Assembly: GCA_029851415.1 (NCBI GenBank) | Contig: CM056743.1 | Coordinates: 94,896,501 to 94,960,500 of the forward strand | Reading direction: 5' to 3' | DNA: 64,000 nt | DNA from: Eretmocerus hayati | Taxonomy: Eukaryota > Arthropoda > Insecta > Hymenoptera > Aphelinidae | In this document: positions 49,101 through 62,930 of the stretch, in pieces | Layout of the letters: each line of letters opens with the position of its first letter | Position numbering within the stretch: the first letter of the stretch is position 1 | Translations under genes and position numbers: made by a program | The notes under the pieces: generated by a model | What the model was told of the DNA's origin: nothing | The model's input: only the letters and a program-made list of their open reading frames with translations | The model's database searches: none

Positions 49101-51450
49101 TTATGATGACACCCCTTTCATAGGAATCGATTTATGATGCCACAAACGTTTAGAATTATGAAGACTCCTCTCACGTAGAAGACGATTCATGACGCCACAA
49201 AGAGAATCGACGGAATGACGATGACGCGTTTGGGATAATGACGACACTTCTCACGTGGAAGACGACTCAAGACGACTCAAATGCGGATATACGGGAAATG
49301 ATGATGCTTGGGATTGTCTTCCATCCTCTGCCAGAACTTCAACCTAATCTATCCATATCCGTTGAAATACGGTTTCCTGTACCATCTATATGAGATGTGT
49401 GCACTTCGTGCATGAGTACACCGAAGCACACTTAGAATGACTGAGCTGTCACAAATACGACATTCACAAAGATGTTGGGGATGATCATGACACCCCTTTC
49501 ATAGGAACCAATTTATAATGCGACAAACGTTTAGAATTATGACGACTCCTCCTACCTAGAAGACGATTCATGACGCCACAAGGAGAATCGACAGGATGAT
49601 GATGATGCGTTTGCAATTATGACGACACTTCTCACGTGGAAGACGACTTAAGACGACCCAAGGGCGAATGTACGGGAAAATGATGATGCTTGGGATTCGA
49701 CTTTCATCCTCTGCCAGATTTTCAACCTAATCAATCAATATCCGTTGAAATACGGTTTTCTGTACCATTTATATGAGATATGCGCACTTCATGCATGAGT
49801 CCCTCAGAGCTGATGACTCCTCCTACGTAGAAGACGATTTATGACGCCACAAGGAGAATCGACAGAATGATGTCGACGCGTTTGGAATCATGACGACACT
49901 TCTCACGTGGAAGACGACTTAAGACGACTCAAGGGCGGATATACGAAAAAATGATGATGCTTGGGATTTGACTTTCATCCCCTGCCAGAACTTCAACCTA
50001 ATCAATTCATATCCGTTGAAATACGGTTTCCTGTACCATTCATATGAGATGTGTGTACTTTGTGCATGAGTACACCGAAGCCTATTTAGGATGACTGAGC
50101 TGTCACAGATACGACATTCACAAAGATGTTGGGAATAATGATGACACTTCTTCACGTGGAAACCGATTTATGATGCCACAAACGTTTAGAATTATGACGA
50201 TTCCTCTTACGTAGAAGACGATTCATGACGCCACAAGGAGAATTGAAAGAATGATGATGACGCGTTTGGAATTATGACGACTATTCTCACGTGATAGACG
50301 ACTTAAGACGACACAAGGGCGAATGTACGGGAAAATGATGATGCTTGGGATTTGACTTTCATTCCCTGCCAGAACTTCAACCTCATCAATCCATATCCGT
50401 TCAAATACGGTTTCCTGTATCATTTATATGAGATATCCGCACTTCGTGCACGAGTACACCGAAGCACACTTAGGATGACTCAGCTGTAATAGATACGACA
50501 TTCACAAAGATGTTGGGATTTATGATGACACTTCTCTACGTAGGAACCGATTAATGATGCCACAAACGTTAAGAATTATGACGACACCTCTTACGTAGAA
50601 GAAGATTTGAGACGCCAGAAGGAGAATCGACGGAATGACGATGACGCGTTTGGAATTAAGACGACACTCCCCACGTGGAAGACGACTTAAGATGACACAA
50701 GAGCGGATATACGGGAAAATGATCATGCTTGAGATTTGACTTTCTTCCTCTGCCAGAACTTCAACCTGATCAATCCATAGACGTTGAAATATGGTTTTCT
50801 CTACCATTTTTATGAGATATGCGCACTTCGTGCATGAGTACCTCGGAGCTGACGACTCCTCTTACGTAGAAGACGATTTACGACGCCACAAGGAGAATCG
50901 ACAGAATGATGTTGACGCGTTTGGAATCATGACGACACTTCTCACGTGGAAGACGATTTAAGACGACTCAAGGGCGGATATACGGAAAAATGATGATGCT
51001 TGGGATTGACTTCCATCCTCTGCCAGAACTTCAACCTAATCAATCCATATCCGTTGAAATACGGTTCCCTGTACCATTCATATGAGATGTGTGCACTTTG
51101 TGCATGAGTACACCGAAGCACACTCAGGATGACTGAGCTGTCACAGATACGACATTCACAAAGATGTTGGGAACTATGATGACACTTCTCCACGTGGAAA
51201 CCGATTTATGATGCCACAAGGAGAATCGACAGAATGATGTTGACGCGTTTGGAATCATGACGACACTTCTCACGTGGAAGACGACTTAAGACGACTCAAG
51301 GGCGGATATACGGAAAAATGATGATGCTTGGGATTGACTTTCATCCTCTGCCAGAACTTCAACCTCATCAATCCATATCCGTTGAAATACGGTTTCCTGT
51401 ACCATTTACATGAGATGTGTGCACTTCGTGCATGAGTACACCGAAGCACA
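40125..51450. repeat. Satellite B 6549-bp tandem duplication (about 1.7 copies)
   Basis: Sequence from about 40125 is repeated from about 46674 at a constant offset of 6549 bp, continuing to about 51450. Rare markers coincide: 40565/47114, 41602/48151, 43370/49919, 43971/50520 and 44393/50942. Differences are isolated substitutions, such as ACGTTAAG versus ACGTTGAG (40909/47458) and CCTTCAG versus CCTTGAG (about 42108/48657). This is a very young duplication or a higher-order repeat unit. Confidence 0.9.
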
Positions 51451-51454
51451 CTTA

Positions 51455-54400
51455 GGATGACTGAGCTGTCACAGATACGAGTTTCACAAAGAAATTGGGA
51501 ATTATGATGACACTTCTCTACGTAGAAACCGATTCATGATGCCACAAACATTAAAGATCATGATGACTCCTCTCACGTAGAAGACGATTTATGACGCCAC
51601 ACGGAAAATTCGAAAGGATGATGATGACGCGTTTGGAATTATGACGACACTTCTCACGTGGAAGACGACTTAAGACGACACAAGGGCGAATGTACGGGAA
51701 AATGATGATGCTTGGGATTTGACTTTCATCCCCTGCCAGAACTTGAACCTAATCAATCCATATTCGTTCAAATACGGCTTCCTGTACCATTCATATGGGA
51801 TGTGCGCACTTCGTGCATGAGTACACCGAATCACACTCAGGATGACTGAGCTGTCACAAATACGACATTCACGAAGATTTTGGGGATTATGATGACACCC
51901 CTTTCATAGGAACCGATTTATGATGCGACAAACGTTTAGAATTATGACAACTCCTCCTACGTAGAAGACGATTCATGACGCCACAAGGAGAATCGACAGG
52001 ATGATGATGATGCGTTTGCAATTATGACGACAATTCTCACGTGGAAGATGACTTAAGACGACTCAAGGGCGGGTATACGGGAAAATGATGATGCTCGAGA
52101 TTTGACTTTCTTCCCCTGCCAGAACTTCAACCTAATCAATCCATATCCGTTGAAATACGGTTTCCTGTACCATTTATATGAGATGTGTGCACTTCGTGCA
52201 TGAGTACACCGAAGGACACTTAGGATGACTGAGCTCTCACAGATACGCCATTCCCAAGGATGTTCGGGATTATGATAACACTTCTTTACGTAGGAACCGA
52301 TTTATGTTCCACAAACATTGGGAATTATGACGACTCCTCTCACGTAGAAGACGATTCATGACGCCAGAAAGAGAATCGACGGAATGACGATGACGCCTTT
52401 GGAATAATGACGACACTTCTCACGTGGAAGACGATTTAAGACGACTCAAGGGCGGATATACGGAAAAATGATGATGCTTGGGATTGACTTCCATCCTCTG
52501 CCAGAACTTCAACCTAATCAATCCATATCCGTTGAAATACGGTTCCCTGTACCATTCATATGAGATGTGTGCACTTTGTGCATGAGTACACCGAAGCACA
52601 CTCAGGATGACTGAGCTGTCACAGATACGACATTCACAAAGATGTTGGGAACTATGATGACACTTCTCCACGTGGAAACCGATTTATGATGCCACAAGGA
52701 GAATCGACAGAATGATGTTGACGTGTTTGGAATCATGACGACACTTCTCACGTGGAAGACGACTTAAGACGACTCAAGGGCGGATATACGGAAAAATGAT
52801 GATGCTTGGGATTGACTTTCATCCTCTGCCAGAACTTCAACCTCATCAATCCATATCCGTTGAAATACGGTTTCCTGTACCATTTACATGAGATGTGTGC
52901 ACTTCGTGCATGAGTACACCGAAGCACACTTAGGATGAATGAGCTGTAACAGATACGACATTCACAAAGATGTTGAGAATTATGGTGACACTTCTTTACG
53001 TAGGAACCGATTAATGATGCCACAAACGTTAAGAATTATGACGACTCCTCTTACGTAGAAGACGATTTAAGACGCCAAAAGGAGGATTGAAAGAATGATG
53101 ATGACGCGAATGGAATAATGACTACTATTCTCACGTGGAAGACGGCTTAAGACGACTCAAGGGCGGATATACGGAAAAATGATGATGCTTGGGATTGACT
53201 TTCATCCTCTGCCAGAACTTCAACCTAATCAATCCATATCCGTTGGAATACGGTTTCCTGTACCATTTATATGAGATGTGTGCACTTTGTGCATGAGTAC
53301 ACCCGAGCACACTTAGGATGACTGAGCTGTCACAAATACGACATCCACAAAGATGTTGGGGATTATGATGACACCCCTTTCATAGGAACCAATTCATGAT
53401 GCCACAAACGTTTAGAATTATGACGACTCCTCTCACGTAGGAGACGATCCATGACGCCACAAAGAGAATCGACGGAATGACGATGACGCGTTTGGAATTA
53501 TGACGACACTCCCCACATGGAAGACGACTTAAGATGACACAAGAGCGGATATACGGGAAAATGATCATGCTTGAGATTTGACTTTCTTCCTCTGCCAGAA
53601 CTTCAACCTGATCAATCCATAGACGTTGAAATACGGTTTTCTCTACCATTTTTATGAGATATGCGCACTTCGTGCATAAGTACCTCGGAGCTGACGACTC
53701 CTCTTACGTAGAAGACGATTTATGACGCCACAAGGAGAATCGACAGAATGATGTTGACGCGTTTGGAATCATGACGACACTTCTCACGTGGAAGACGACT
53801 TAAGACGACTCAAGGGCGGATATACGGAAAAATGATGATGCTTGGGATTGACTTTCATCCTCTGCCAGAACTTCAACCTAATCAATCCATATCCGTTGAA
53901 ATACGGTTCCCTGTACCATTCATATGAGATGTGTGCACTTTGTGCATGAGTACACCGAAGCACTCTTAGGATGACTGAGCTGTCACAGATACGACATTCA
54001 CAAAGATGTTGGGAATTATGATGACACTCCTCCACGTGGAAACCGATTTATGATGCCACAAGGAGAATTGAAAGATTGATGATGACGCGTTTGGAATCAT
54101 GACGACACTTCTCACGTGGAAGACGACTCAATACGACACAAGGGCGAATGAACGGGAAAATGATGATGATTGGGATTTGACTTTCATCCCCTGCCAGAAC
54201 TCCAACCTGATGAATCCATAGACGTTGAAATACGGTTTTCTCTACCATTCATATGAGATATGCGCATTTCGTGCATGAGTACCTCGGAGCTGACAACTCC
54301 TCTTACGTAGAAGACGATTTATCACGCCACGAGGAGAATCGACAGAATGATGTTGACGCGTTTGGAATCATGACGACACTTCTCACGTGGAAGACGACTC

Positions 54401-57400
54401 AAGACGACTCAAGGGCGGATATACGGAGAAATGATGATGCTTGGGATTGACTTTCATCCTCTGCCAGAACTTCAACCTAATCAATCCATTTCCTTTGAAA
54501 TACGGTTTCCTGTACCATTAACATGAGATGTGTGCACTTCGTGCATGAGTACACCGAAGCACACTTAGGATGAATGAGCTGTAACAGATACGACATTCAC
54601 AAAGATGTTGGGAATTATGATGACACTTCTTCACGTAGGAACCGATTAATGGTGCCACAAACGTTAAGAATTATGACGACTCCTCTTACGTAGAAGACGA
54701 TTTAAGACGCCAAAAGGAGGATTGAAAGAATGATGATGACGCGTATGGAATTATGACGACTATTCTCACGTGGGAGACGACTTAAGACGACTCAAGGGCG
54801 GATATACGGAAAAATGATGATGCTTGGGATTGACTTTCATCCTCTGCCAGAACTTCAACCTAATCAATCCATATCCGTTGAGATACGGTTTCCTGTACCA
54901 TTCATATGAGATGTGTGCACTTCGTGCATGAGTACACCGAAGCACACTTAGGATGACTGAGCTGTCACAGATACGAGTTTCACAAAGAAATTGGGAATTA
55001 TGATGACACTTCTCTACGTAGAAACCGATTCATGATGCCACAAACATTAAAGATCATGATGACTCCTCTCACGTAGAAGACGATTTATGACGCCACACGG
55101 AAAATTCGAAAGGATGATGATGACGCGTTTGGAATTATGACGACACTTCTCACGTGGAAGACGACTTAAGACGACACAAGGGCGAATGTACGGGAAAATG
55201 ATGATGCTTGGGATTTGACTTTCATCCCCTGCCAGAACTTGAACCTAATCAATCCATATTCGTTCAAATACGGCTTCCTGTACCATTCATATGGGATGTG
55301 CGCACTTCGTGCATGAGTACACCGAATCACACTCAGGATGACTGAGCTGTCACAAATACGACATTCACGAAGATTTTGGGGATTATGATGACACCCCTTT
55401 CATAGGAACCAATTTATGATGCGACAAACGTTTAGAATTATGACAACTCCTCCTACGTAGAAGACGATTCATGACGCCACAAGGAGAATCGACAGGATGA
55501 TGATGATGCGTTTGCAATTATGACGACAATTCTCACGTGGAAGATGACTTAAGACGACTCAAGGGCGGGTATACGGGAAAATGATGATGCTCGAGATTTG
55601 ACTTTCTTCCCCTGCCAGAACTTCAACCTAATCAATCCATATCCGTTGAAATACGGTTTCCTGTACCATTTATATGAGATGTGTGCACTTCGTGCATGAG
55701 TACACCGAAGGACACTTAGGATGACTGAGCTCTCACAGATACGCCATTCCCAAGGATGTTGGGGATTATGATAACACTTCTTTACGTAGGAACCGATTTA
55801 TGTTCCACAAACATTGGGAATTATGACGACTCCTCTCACGTAGAAGACGATTCATGACGCCAGAAAGAGAATCGACGGAATGACGATGACGCCTTTGGAA
55901 TAATGACGACACTTCTCACGTGGAAGACGACTTAAGACGACTCAAGGGCGGATATACGGAAAAATGATGATGCTTGGGGATGTATCTCATCCTCTGCCAG
56001 AACTTCAACCTAATCAATCCATATCCGTTGAAATACGGTTCCCTGTACCATTTATATGAGATGTGTGCACTTCGTGCATGAGTACACCGAAGCACACTTA
56101 GGATGACTCAGCTGTAACAGATACGACATTCACAAAGATGTTGGGAATTATGATGACACTTCTTCACGTAGGAACCGATTAATGATGCCACAAACGTTAA
56201 GAATTATGACGACTCCTCTTACGTAGAAGAAGATTTGAGACGCCAGAAGGAGAATCGAAAGAATGATGATGACGCGTTGGAATTATGTCGACACTTCTCA
56301 CGTGGCAGACGACTCAAGACGACACAAGGGCGAATGTACGGGAAAATGATGATGCTTGGGATCGTCTTTCATCCTCTGCCAGAACTTCAACCTATTCAAT
56401 CCATATCCGTTGGAATACGGTTTCCTGTACCATTTATATGAGATGTGTGCACTTTGTGCATGAGTACACCCGAGCACACTTAGGATGACTGAGCTGTCAC
56501 AAATACGACATCCTAAAAGATGTTGGGGATTATGATGACACCCCTTTCATAGGAACCAATTTATGATGCCACAAACGTTTAGAAATATGACGACTCCTCT
56601 CACGTAGGAGACGATCCATGACGCCACAAAGAGAATCGACGAAATGACGATGACGCGTTTGGAATTATGACGACATTCCCCACGTGGAAGACGACTCAAG
56701 ATGACACAAGTGCGAATATACGGGAAAATGATAATGCTTCAGATTTGACTTTCTTCCTCTGCCAGAACTTCAACCTGATCAATCCATATCCGTTGAAATA
56801 CGGTTCCCTGTACCATTCATATGAGATGTGTGCACTTTCTGCATGAGTACACCGAAGCACACTTAGGATGACTGAGCTGTCACAGATACGACATTCACAA
56901 AGATGTTGGGAATTATGATGACACTTCTCCACGTGGAAACCGATTTTTGATGCCACAAGGAGAATTGAAAGAATGATGATGACGCGTTTGGGATCATGAC
57001 GACACTTCTCACGTGGAAGACGACTCAATACGACACAAGGGCGAATGTACGGGAAAATGATGATGATTGGGATTTGACTATCATCCCCTGCCAGAACTAC
57101 AACCTGATCAATCCATAGACGTTGAAATACGGTTTTCTCTACCATTCATATGAGATATGCGCACTTCGTGCATGAGTACCTCGGAGCTGGCAACTCCTCT
57201 TACGTAGAAGACGATTTATCACGCCACGAGGAGAATCGACAGAATGATGTTGACGCGTTTGGAATCATGACGACACTTCTCACGTGGAAGACGACTTAGG
57301 ACGACTCAAGGGCGGATATACGGAGAAATGATGATGCTTGGGATTGACTTTCATCCTCTGCCAGAACTTCAACCTAATCAATCCATATCCGTTGAAATAC

Positions 57401-60400
57401 GGTTCCCTGTACCATTTATATGAGATGTGTGCACTCCGTGCATGAGTACACCGAAGCACACTTAGGATGAATGAGCTGTAACAGATACGACATTCACAAA
57501 GATGTTGGGAATTATGATGACACTTCTTTACGTAGGAACCGATTAATGATGCGACAAACGTTAAGAATTATGACGACTCCTCTTACGTAGAAGACGATTC
57601 AAGACGCCAAAAGGAGAATTGAAAGAATGATGATGACGCGTTTGGAATTATGACGACTATTCTCACGTGGAAGACGACTTAAGACGACTCAAGGGCGGAT
57701 ATACGGAAGAATGATGATGCTTGGGATTGACTTCCATCCTCTGCCAGAACTTCAACCTAATCAATCCATATCCGTTGAAGTACGGTTTCCTGTACCATTT
57801 ATATGAGATGTGTGCACTTCGTGCATGAGTACACCGAAGCACACTTAGGATGACTGAGCTGTAACAGATACGACATTCACAGAGATGTTGGGGATAATGA
57901 TGACACTTCTTCACGTGGAAACCGATTTATGATGCCACAAACGTTTAGAATTATGACGATTCCTCTTACGTAGAAGACGATTTATGACGCCACTAGGAGG
58001 ATTGAAAGAATGATGATGACGCGTTTGGAATTATGACGACTATTCTCATGTGGAAGACGACTTAAGACGACACGAGGGCGAATGTACGGGAAAATGATGA
58101 TGCTTGGGATTGTCTCTCATCCTCTGCCAGAACTCCAACCTAATCAATCCATATCCGTTGAAATACGGTTTCCTGTACCATTCATATGAGATGTGTGCAC
58201 TTTGTGCATGAGTACACCGAAGCACACTGAGAATGACTGAGCTGTCACAGATCCGACATTCACGAAGATGTTGGGAATAATGATGACACTCCTCCACGTG
58301 GAAACCGACATATGATGCCACAAGGGGAATTGAAAGAATGATGATGACGCGTTTGGAATCATGACGACACTTCTCACGTGGAAGACGACTCAAGACGACA
58401 CAAGGGCGAATGTACGGGAAAATGATGATGATTGGGATTTGACTTTCATCCCCTGCCAGAACTTCAACCTAATCAATCCATATCCGTTGAAATACGGTTC
58501 CCTGTACCATTTATATGAGATATGTGCACTTCGTGCATGAGTACACCGAAGCACACTTAGGATGACTGAGCTGTCACAGATACGAGTTTCACAAAGAAAT
58601 TGGGAATTATGATGACACTTCTCTACGTAGAAACCGATTCATGATGCCACGAACATTTAGAATCATGATGACTCCTCTCACGTAGAAGACGATTTATGAC
58701 GCCACACGGAAAATCGAAAGGATGATGATGACGCGTTTGGAATTATGACGACACTTCTCACGTGGAAGACGACTTAAGACGACACAAGGGCGAATGTACG
58801 GGAAAATGATGATGCTTGGGATTTGACTTTCATCCCCTGCCAGAACTTGAACCTAATCAATCCATATTCGTTCAAATACGGCTTCCTGTACCATTCATAT
58901 GGGATGTGCGCAGTTCGTGCATGAGTACACCGAAGCACACTTAGGATGACTGAGCTGTCACAAATACGACATTCACGAAGATTTTGGGGATTATGATGAC
59001 ACCCCTTTCATAGGAACCAATTCATGATGGGACAAACGTTTAGAATTATGACAACTCCTCCTACGTAGAAGACGATTCATGACGCCACAAGGAGAATTGG
59101 AAGAATGATGATGACGCGTTTGGAATGATGATGACTCTTCTCACGTGGAAGACAACTTAAGACGACACAAGGGCGAATGTACGGGAAGATGATGATGCTT
59201 GGGATTTGACTTTCATCCCCTGCCAGTACTTGAACCTGATCAATCCATATTCGTTGAAATACGGTTTTCTGTACCATTTATATGAGATATGCGCACTTCG
59301 TGCATGAGTACACCGAAGCACACTCAGAATGACTGAGCTGTCACAAATACGACATTCACAAAGATGTTGGGGATTATGATGACACCCCTTTCATAGGAAA
59401 AAATTTATAATGCGACAAACGTTTAGAATTATGACGACTCCTCCTACTTAGGAGACGATTCATGACGCCCCAAGGAGAATCGACAGGATGATGATGATGC
59501 GTTTGGGATAATGACGACACTTCTCACGTGGAAGACGACTCAAGATGACACAAGAGCGGATATTGGGGAAAATGATGATGCTTGAGATTTGACTTTCTTC
59601 CTATGCCAGAACTTCAACCTGATCAATCCATAGACGTTGAAATCCGGTTTCCTCTACCATTTATATGAGATATGCGCACTTCGTGCATGAGTACCTCGGA
59701 GCTGACGACTCCTCTTACGTAGAAAACGATTTATCACGCCACAAGGAGAATCGAAAGAATGATGATGACGCGTTCGGAATCATGACACTTCTCACGTGGA
59801 AGACGACTCAAGACGACACAAGGGCGAATGTACGGGAAAACTATGATGATTGGGATTTGACTTTCATCCCCTGCCAGAACTCCAACCTAATCAATCCATA
59901 TCCGTTGAAATACGGTTTCCTGTACCATTTATATGAGATGTGTGCACTTCGTGCATGAGTACACCGAAGCACACTTAGGATGACTGAGCTGTCACAAATA
60001 AGACATTCACAAGGATGTTGGGGATTATGATAACACTTCTTCACAGAGGAACCGATTTATGATGCCACAAACGTTGAGATTATGACGACTCCTCTTACGT
60101 AGAAGACGATTTATGACGCCACAAGGAGAATTGGAAGAATGATGATGACGCGTTTGGAATGATGATGACTCTTCTCACGTGGAAGACAACTTAAGACGAC
60201 ACAAGGGCGGATGTACGGGAAAATGATGATGATTGGGATTTGACTTTCATCCCCTGCCAGAACTTCAACCCAATCAATCCATATCCGTTGAAATACGGTT
60301 TCCTGTACCATTTATATGAGATGTGTGCACTTCGTGCATGAGTACACCGAAGCACACTCAGGATGACTGAGCTGTCACAAATACGACATACACAAAGATG

Positions 60401-62930
60401 TTGGGGATTATGATGACACCCCTTTCATAGGAATCGATTTATGATGCCACAAACGTTTAGAATTATGACGACTCCTCTCACGTAGGAGACGATTCATGAC
60501 GCCACAAGGAGAATCGACAGGATGATGATGATGCGTTTGCAATTATGACGACACTTCTCACGTGGAAGACGACTTAAGACGACTCAAGGGCGGTCATACG
60601 GGAAAATGATGATGCTCGAGATTTGACTTTCTTCCTCTGCCAGAACTTCAACCCAATCAATCCATATCCGTTGAAATACGGTTTCCTGTACCATTTATAT
60701 GAGATGTGTGCACTTCGTGCATGAGTACACCGAAGCACACTCAGGATGACTGAGCTGTCACAAATACGACATACACAAAGATGTTGGGGATTATGATAAC
60801 ACTTCTTCACAGAGGAACCGATTTATGATGCCACAAACGTTGAGATTATGACGACTCCTCGTACGTAGGAGACGATTCATGACGCCACAAGGAGAATCGA
60901 AAGAATGATGATGACAAGTTCGGAATCATGACGACACTTCTCACGTGGAAGACGACTCAAGACGACACAAGGGCGGATGTACGGGAAAATGATGATGATT
61001 GGGATTTGACTTTCATCCCCTGCCAGAACTTCAACCCAATCAATCCATATCCGTTGAAATACGGTTTCCTGTACCATTTATATGAGATGTGTGCACTTCG
61101 TGCATGAGTACACCGAAGCACACTCAGGATGACTGAGCTGTCACAAATACGACATACACAAAGATGTTGGGGATTATGATGACACCCCTTTCATAGGAAT
61201 CGATTTATGATGCCACAAACGTTTAGAATTATGACGACTCCTCTCACGTAGGAGACGATTCATGACGCCACAAGGAGAATCGACAGGATGATGATGATGC
61301 GTTTGCAATTATGACGACACTTCTCACGTGGAAGACGACTTAAGACGACTCAAGGGCGGACATACGGGAAAATGATGATGCTCGAGATTTGACTTTCTTC
61401 CTCTGCCAGAACTTCAACCTAATCGATCCATAGACGATGGAATACGGTATCATCTACCATTTATATGAGATATGCGCACTCCGTGCATGAGTACCTCGGA
61501 GCTGACGACTCCTCTTACGTAGAAAACGATTTATGACGCCACAAGGAGAATCGAAAGAATGATGATGACGCGTTTGGAATCATGACGACACTTCTCGCGT
61601 GGAAGACGACTCAAGACGACACAAGGACGAATGTACGGGAAAATGATGATGATTGGGATTTGACTTTTATCCCCTGCCAGAACTCCAACCTGATCAATCC
61701 ATATCCGTTGAAATACGGTTTCCTGTACCATTTATATGAGAAGTGTGCACTTCGTGCATGAGTACACCGAAGCACACTTAGGATGACTGAGCTGTCACAA
61801 ATACGACATTCACAAAGATGTTGGGGATTATGATGACACCCCTTTCATAGGAACCAATTTATAATGCGACAAACGTTTAGAATTATGACGACTCCTCCTA
61901 CCTAGGAGACGATTCATGACGCCCCAAGGAGAATCGACAGGATGATGATGATGCGTTTGGGATAATGACGACACTTCTCACGTGGAAGACGACTCAAGAT
62001 GACACAAGAGCGGATATTGGGGAAAATGATGATGCTTGAGATTTGACTTTCTTCCTCTGCCAGAACTTCAACCTGATCAATCCATAGACGTTGAAATCCG
62101 GTTTCCTCTACCATTCATATGAGATATGCGCACTTCGTGCATGAGTACCTCGGAGCTGACGACTCCTCTTACGTAGAAAACGATTTATGACGCCACAAGG
62201 AGAATCGAAAGAATGATGATGACGCGTTTGGAATCATGACGACACTTCTCGCGTGGAAGACAACTCAAGACGACACAAGGACGAATGTACGGGAAAATGA
62301 TGATGATTGGGATTTGACTTTCATCCCCTGCCAAAACTTCAACCCAATCAATCCATATCCGTTGAAATACGGTTTCCTGTACCATTTATATGAGATGTAC
62401 GCTTTTCGTGCATGAGTACACCGAAGCACACTCAGAATGACTGAGCTGTCACAAATACGACATTCACAAAGATGTTGGGGATTATGATGACACCCCTTTC
62501 ATAGGAACCAATTTATAATGCGACAAACGTTTAGAATCATGACGACTCCTCCTACCTAGGAGACGATTCATGACGCCCCAAGGAGAATCGACAGGATGAT
62601 GATGATGCGTTTGGGATAATGATGACACTTCTCACGTGGAAGACGACTCAAGATGACACAAGAGCGGATATTGGGGAAAATGATGAACCTTGAGATTTGA
62701 CTTTCTTCCTCTGCCAGAACTTCAACCTGATCAATCCATAAACGTTGAAATCCGGTTTCCTCTACCATTTATATGAGATATGCGCACTTCGTGCATGAGT
62801 ACCTTGGAGCTGACGACTCCTCTTACGTAGGAGACGATTCATGACGCAACAAGGAGAATCGACAGAATGATGTTGACGCGTTTGGAATCATGACGACACT
62901 TCTCACGTGGAAGACGACTTAAGACGACTC
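51455..62930. repeat. Satellite B distal copy of about 31-42 kb (offsets 21350, 20966, 20583)
   Basis: About 51455-52425 matches 33601-34571 (offset 17854). Then about 52430-59090 matches 31080-37740 (offset 21350), about 59090-61800 matches 38124-40834 (20966), and about 61810-62930 matches 41227-42347 (20583). Both later steps remove about one full monomer (384 and 383 bp). Every junction is in monomer register, as expected from unequal homologous exchange. Confidence 0.88.
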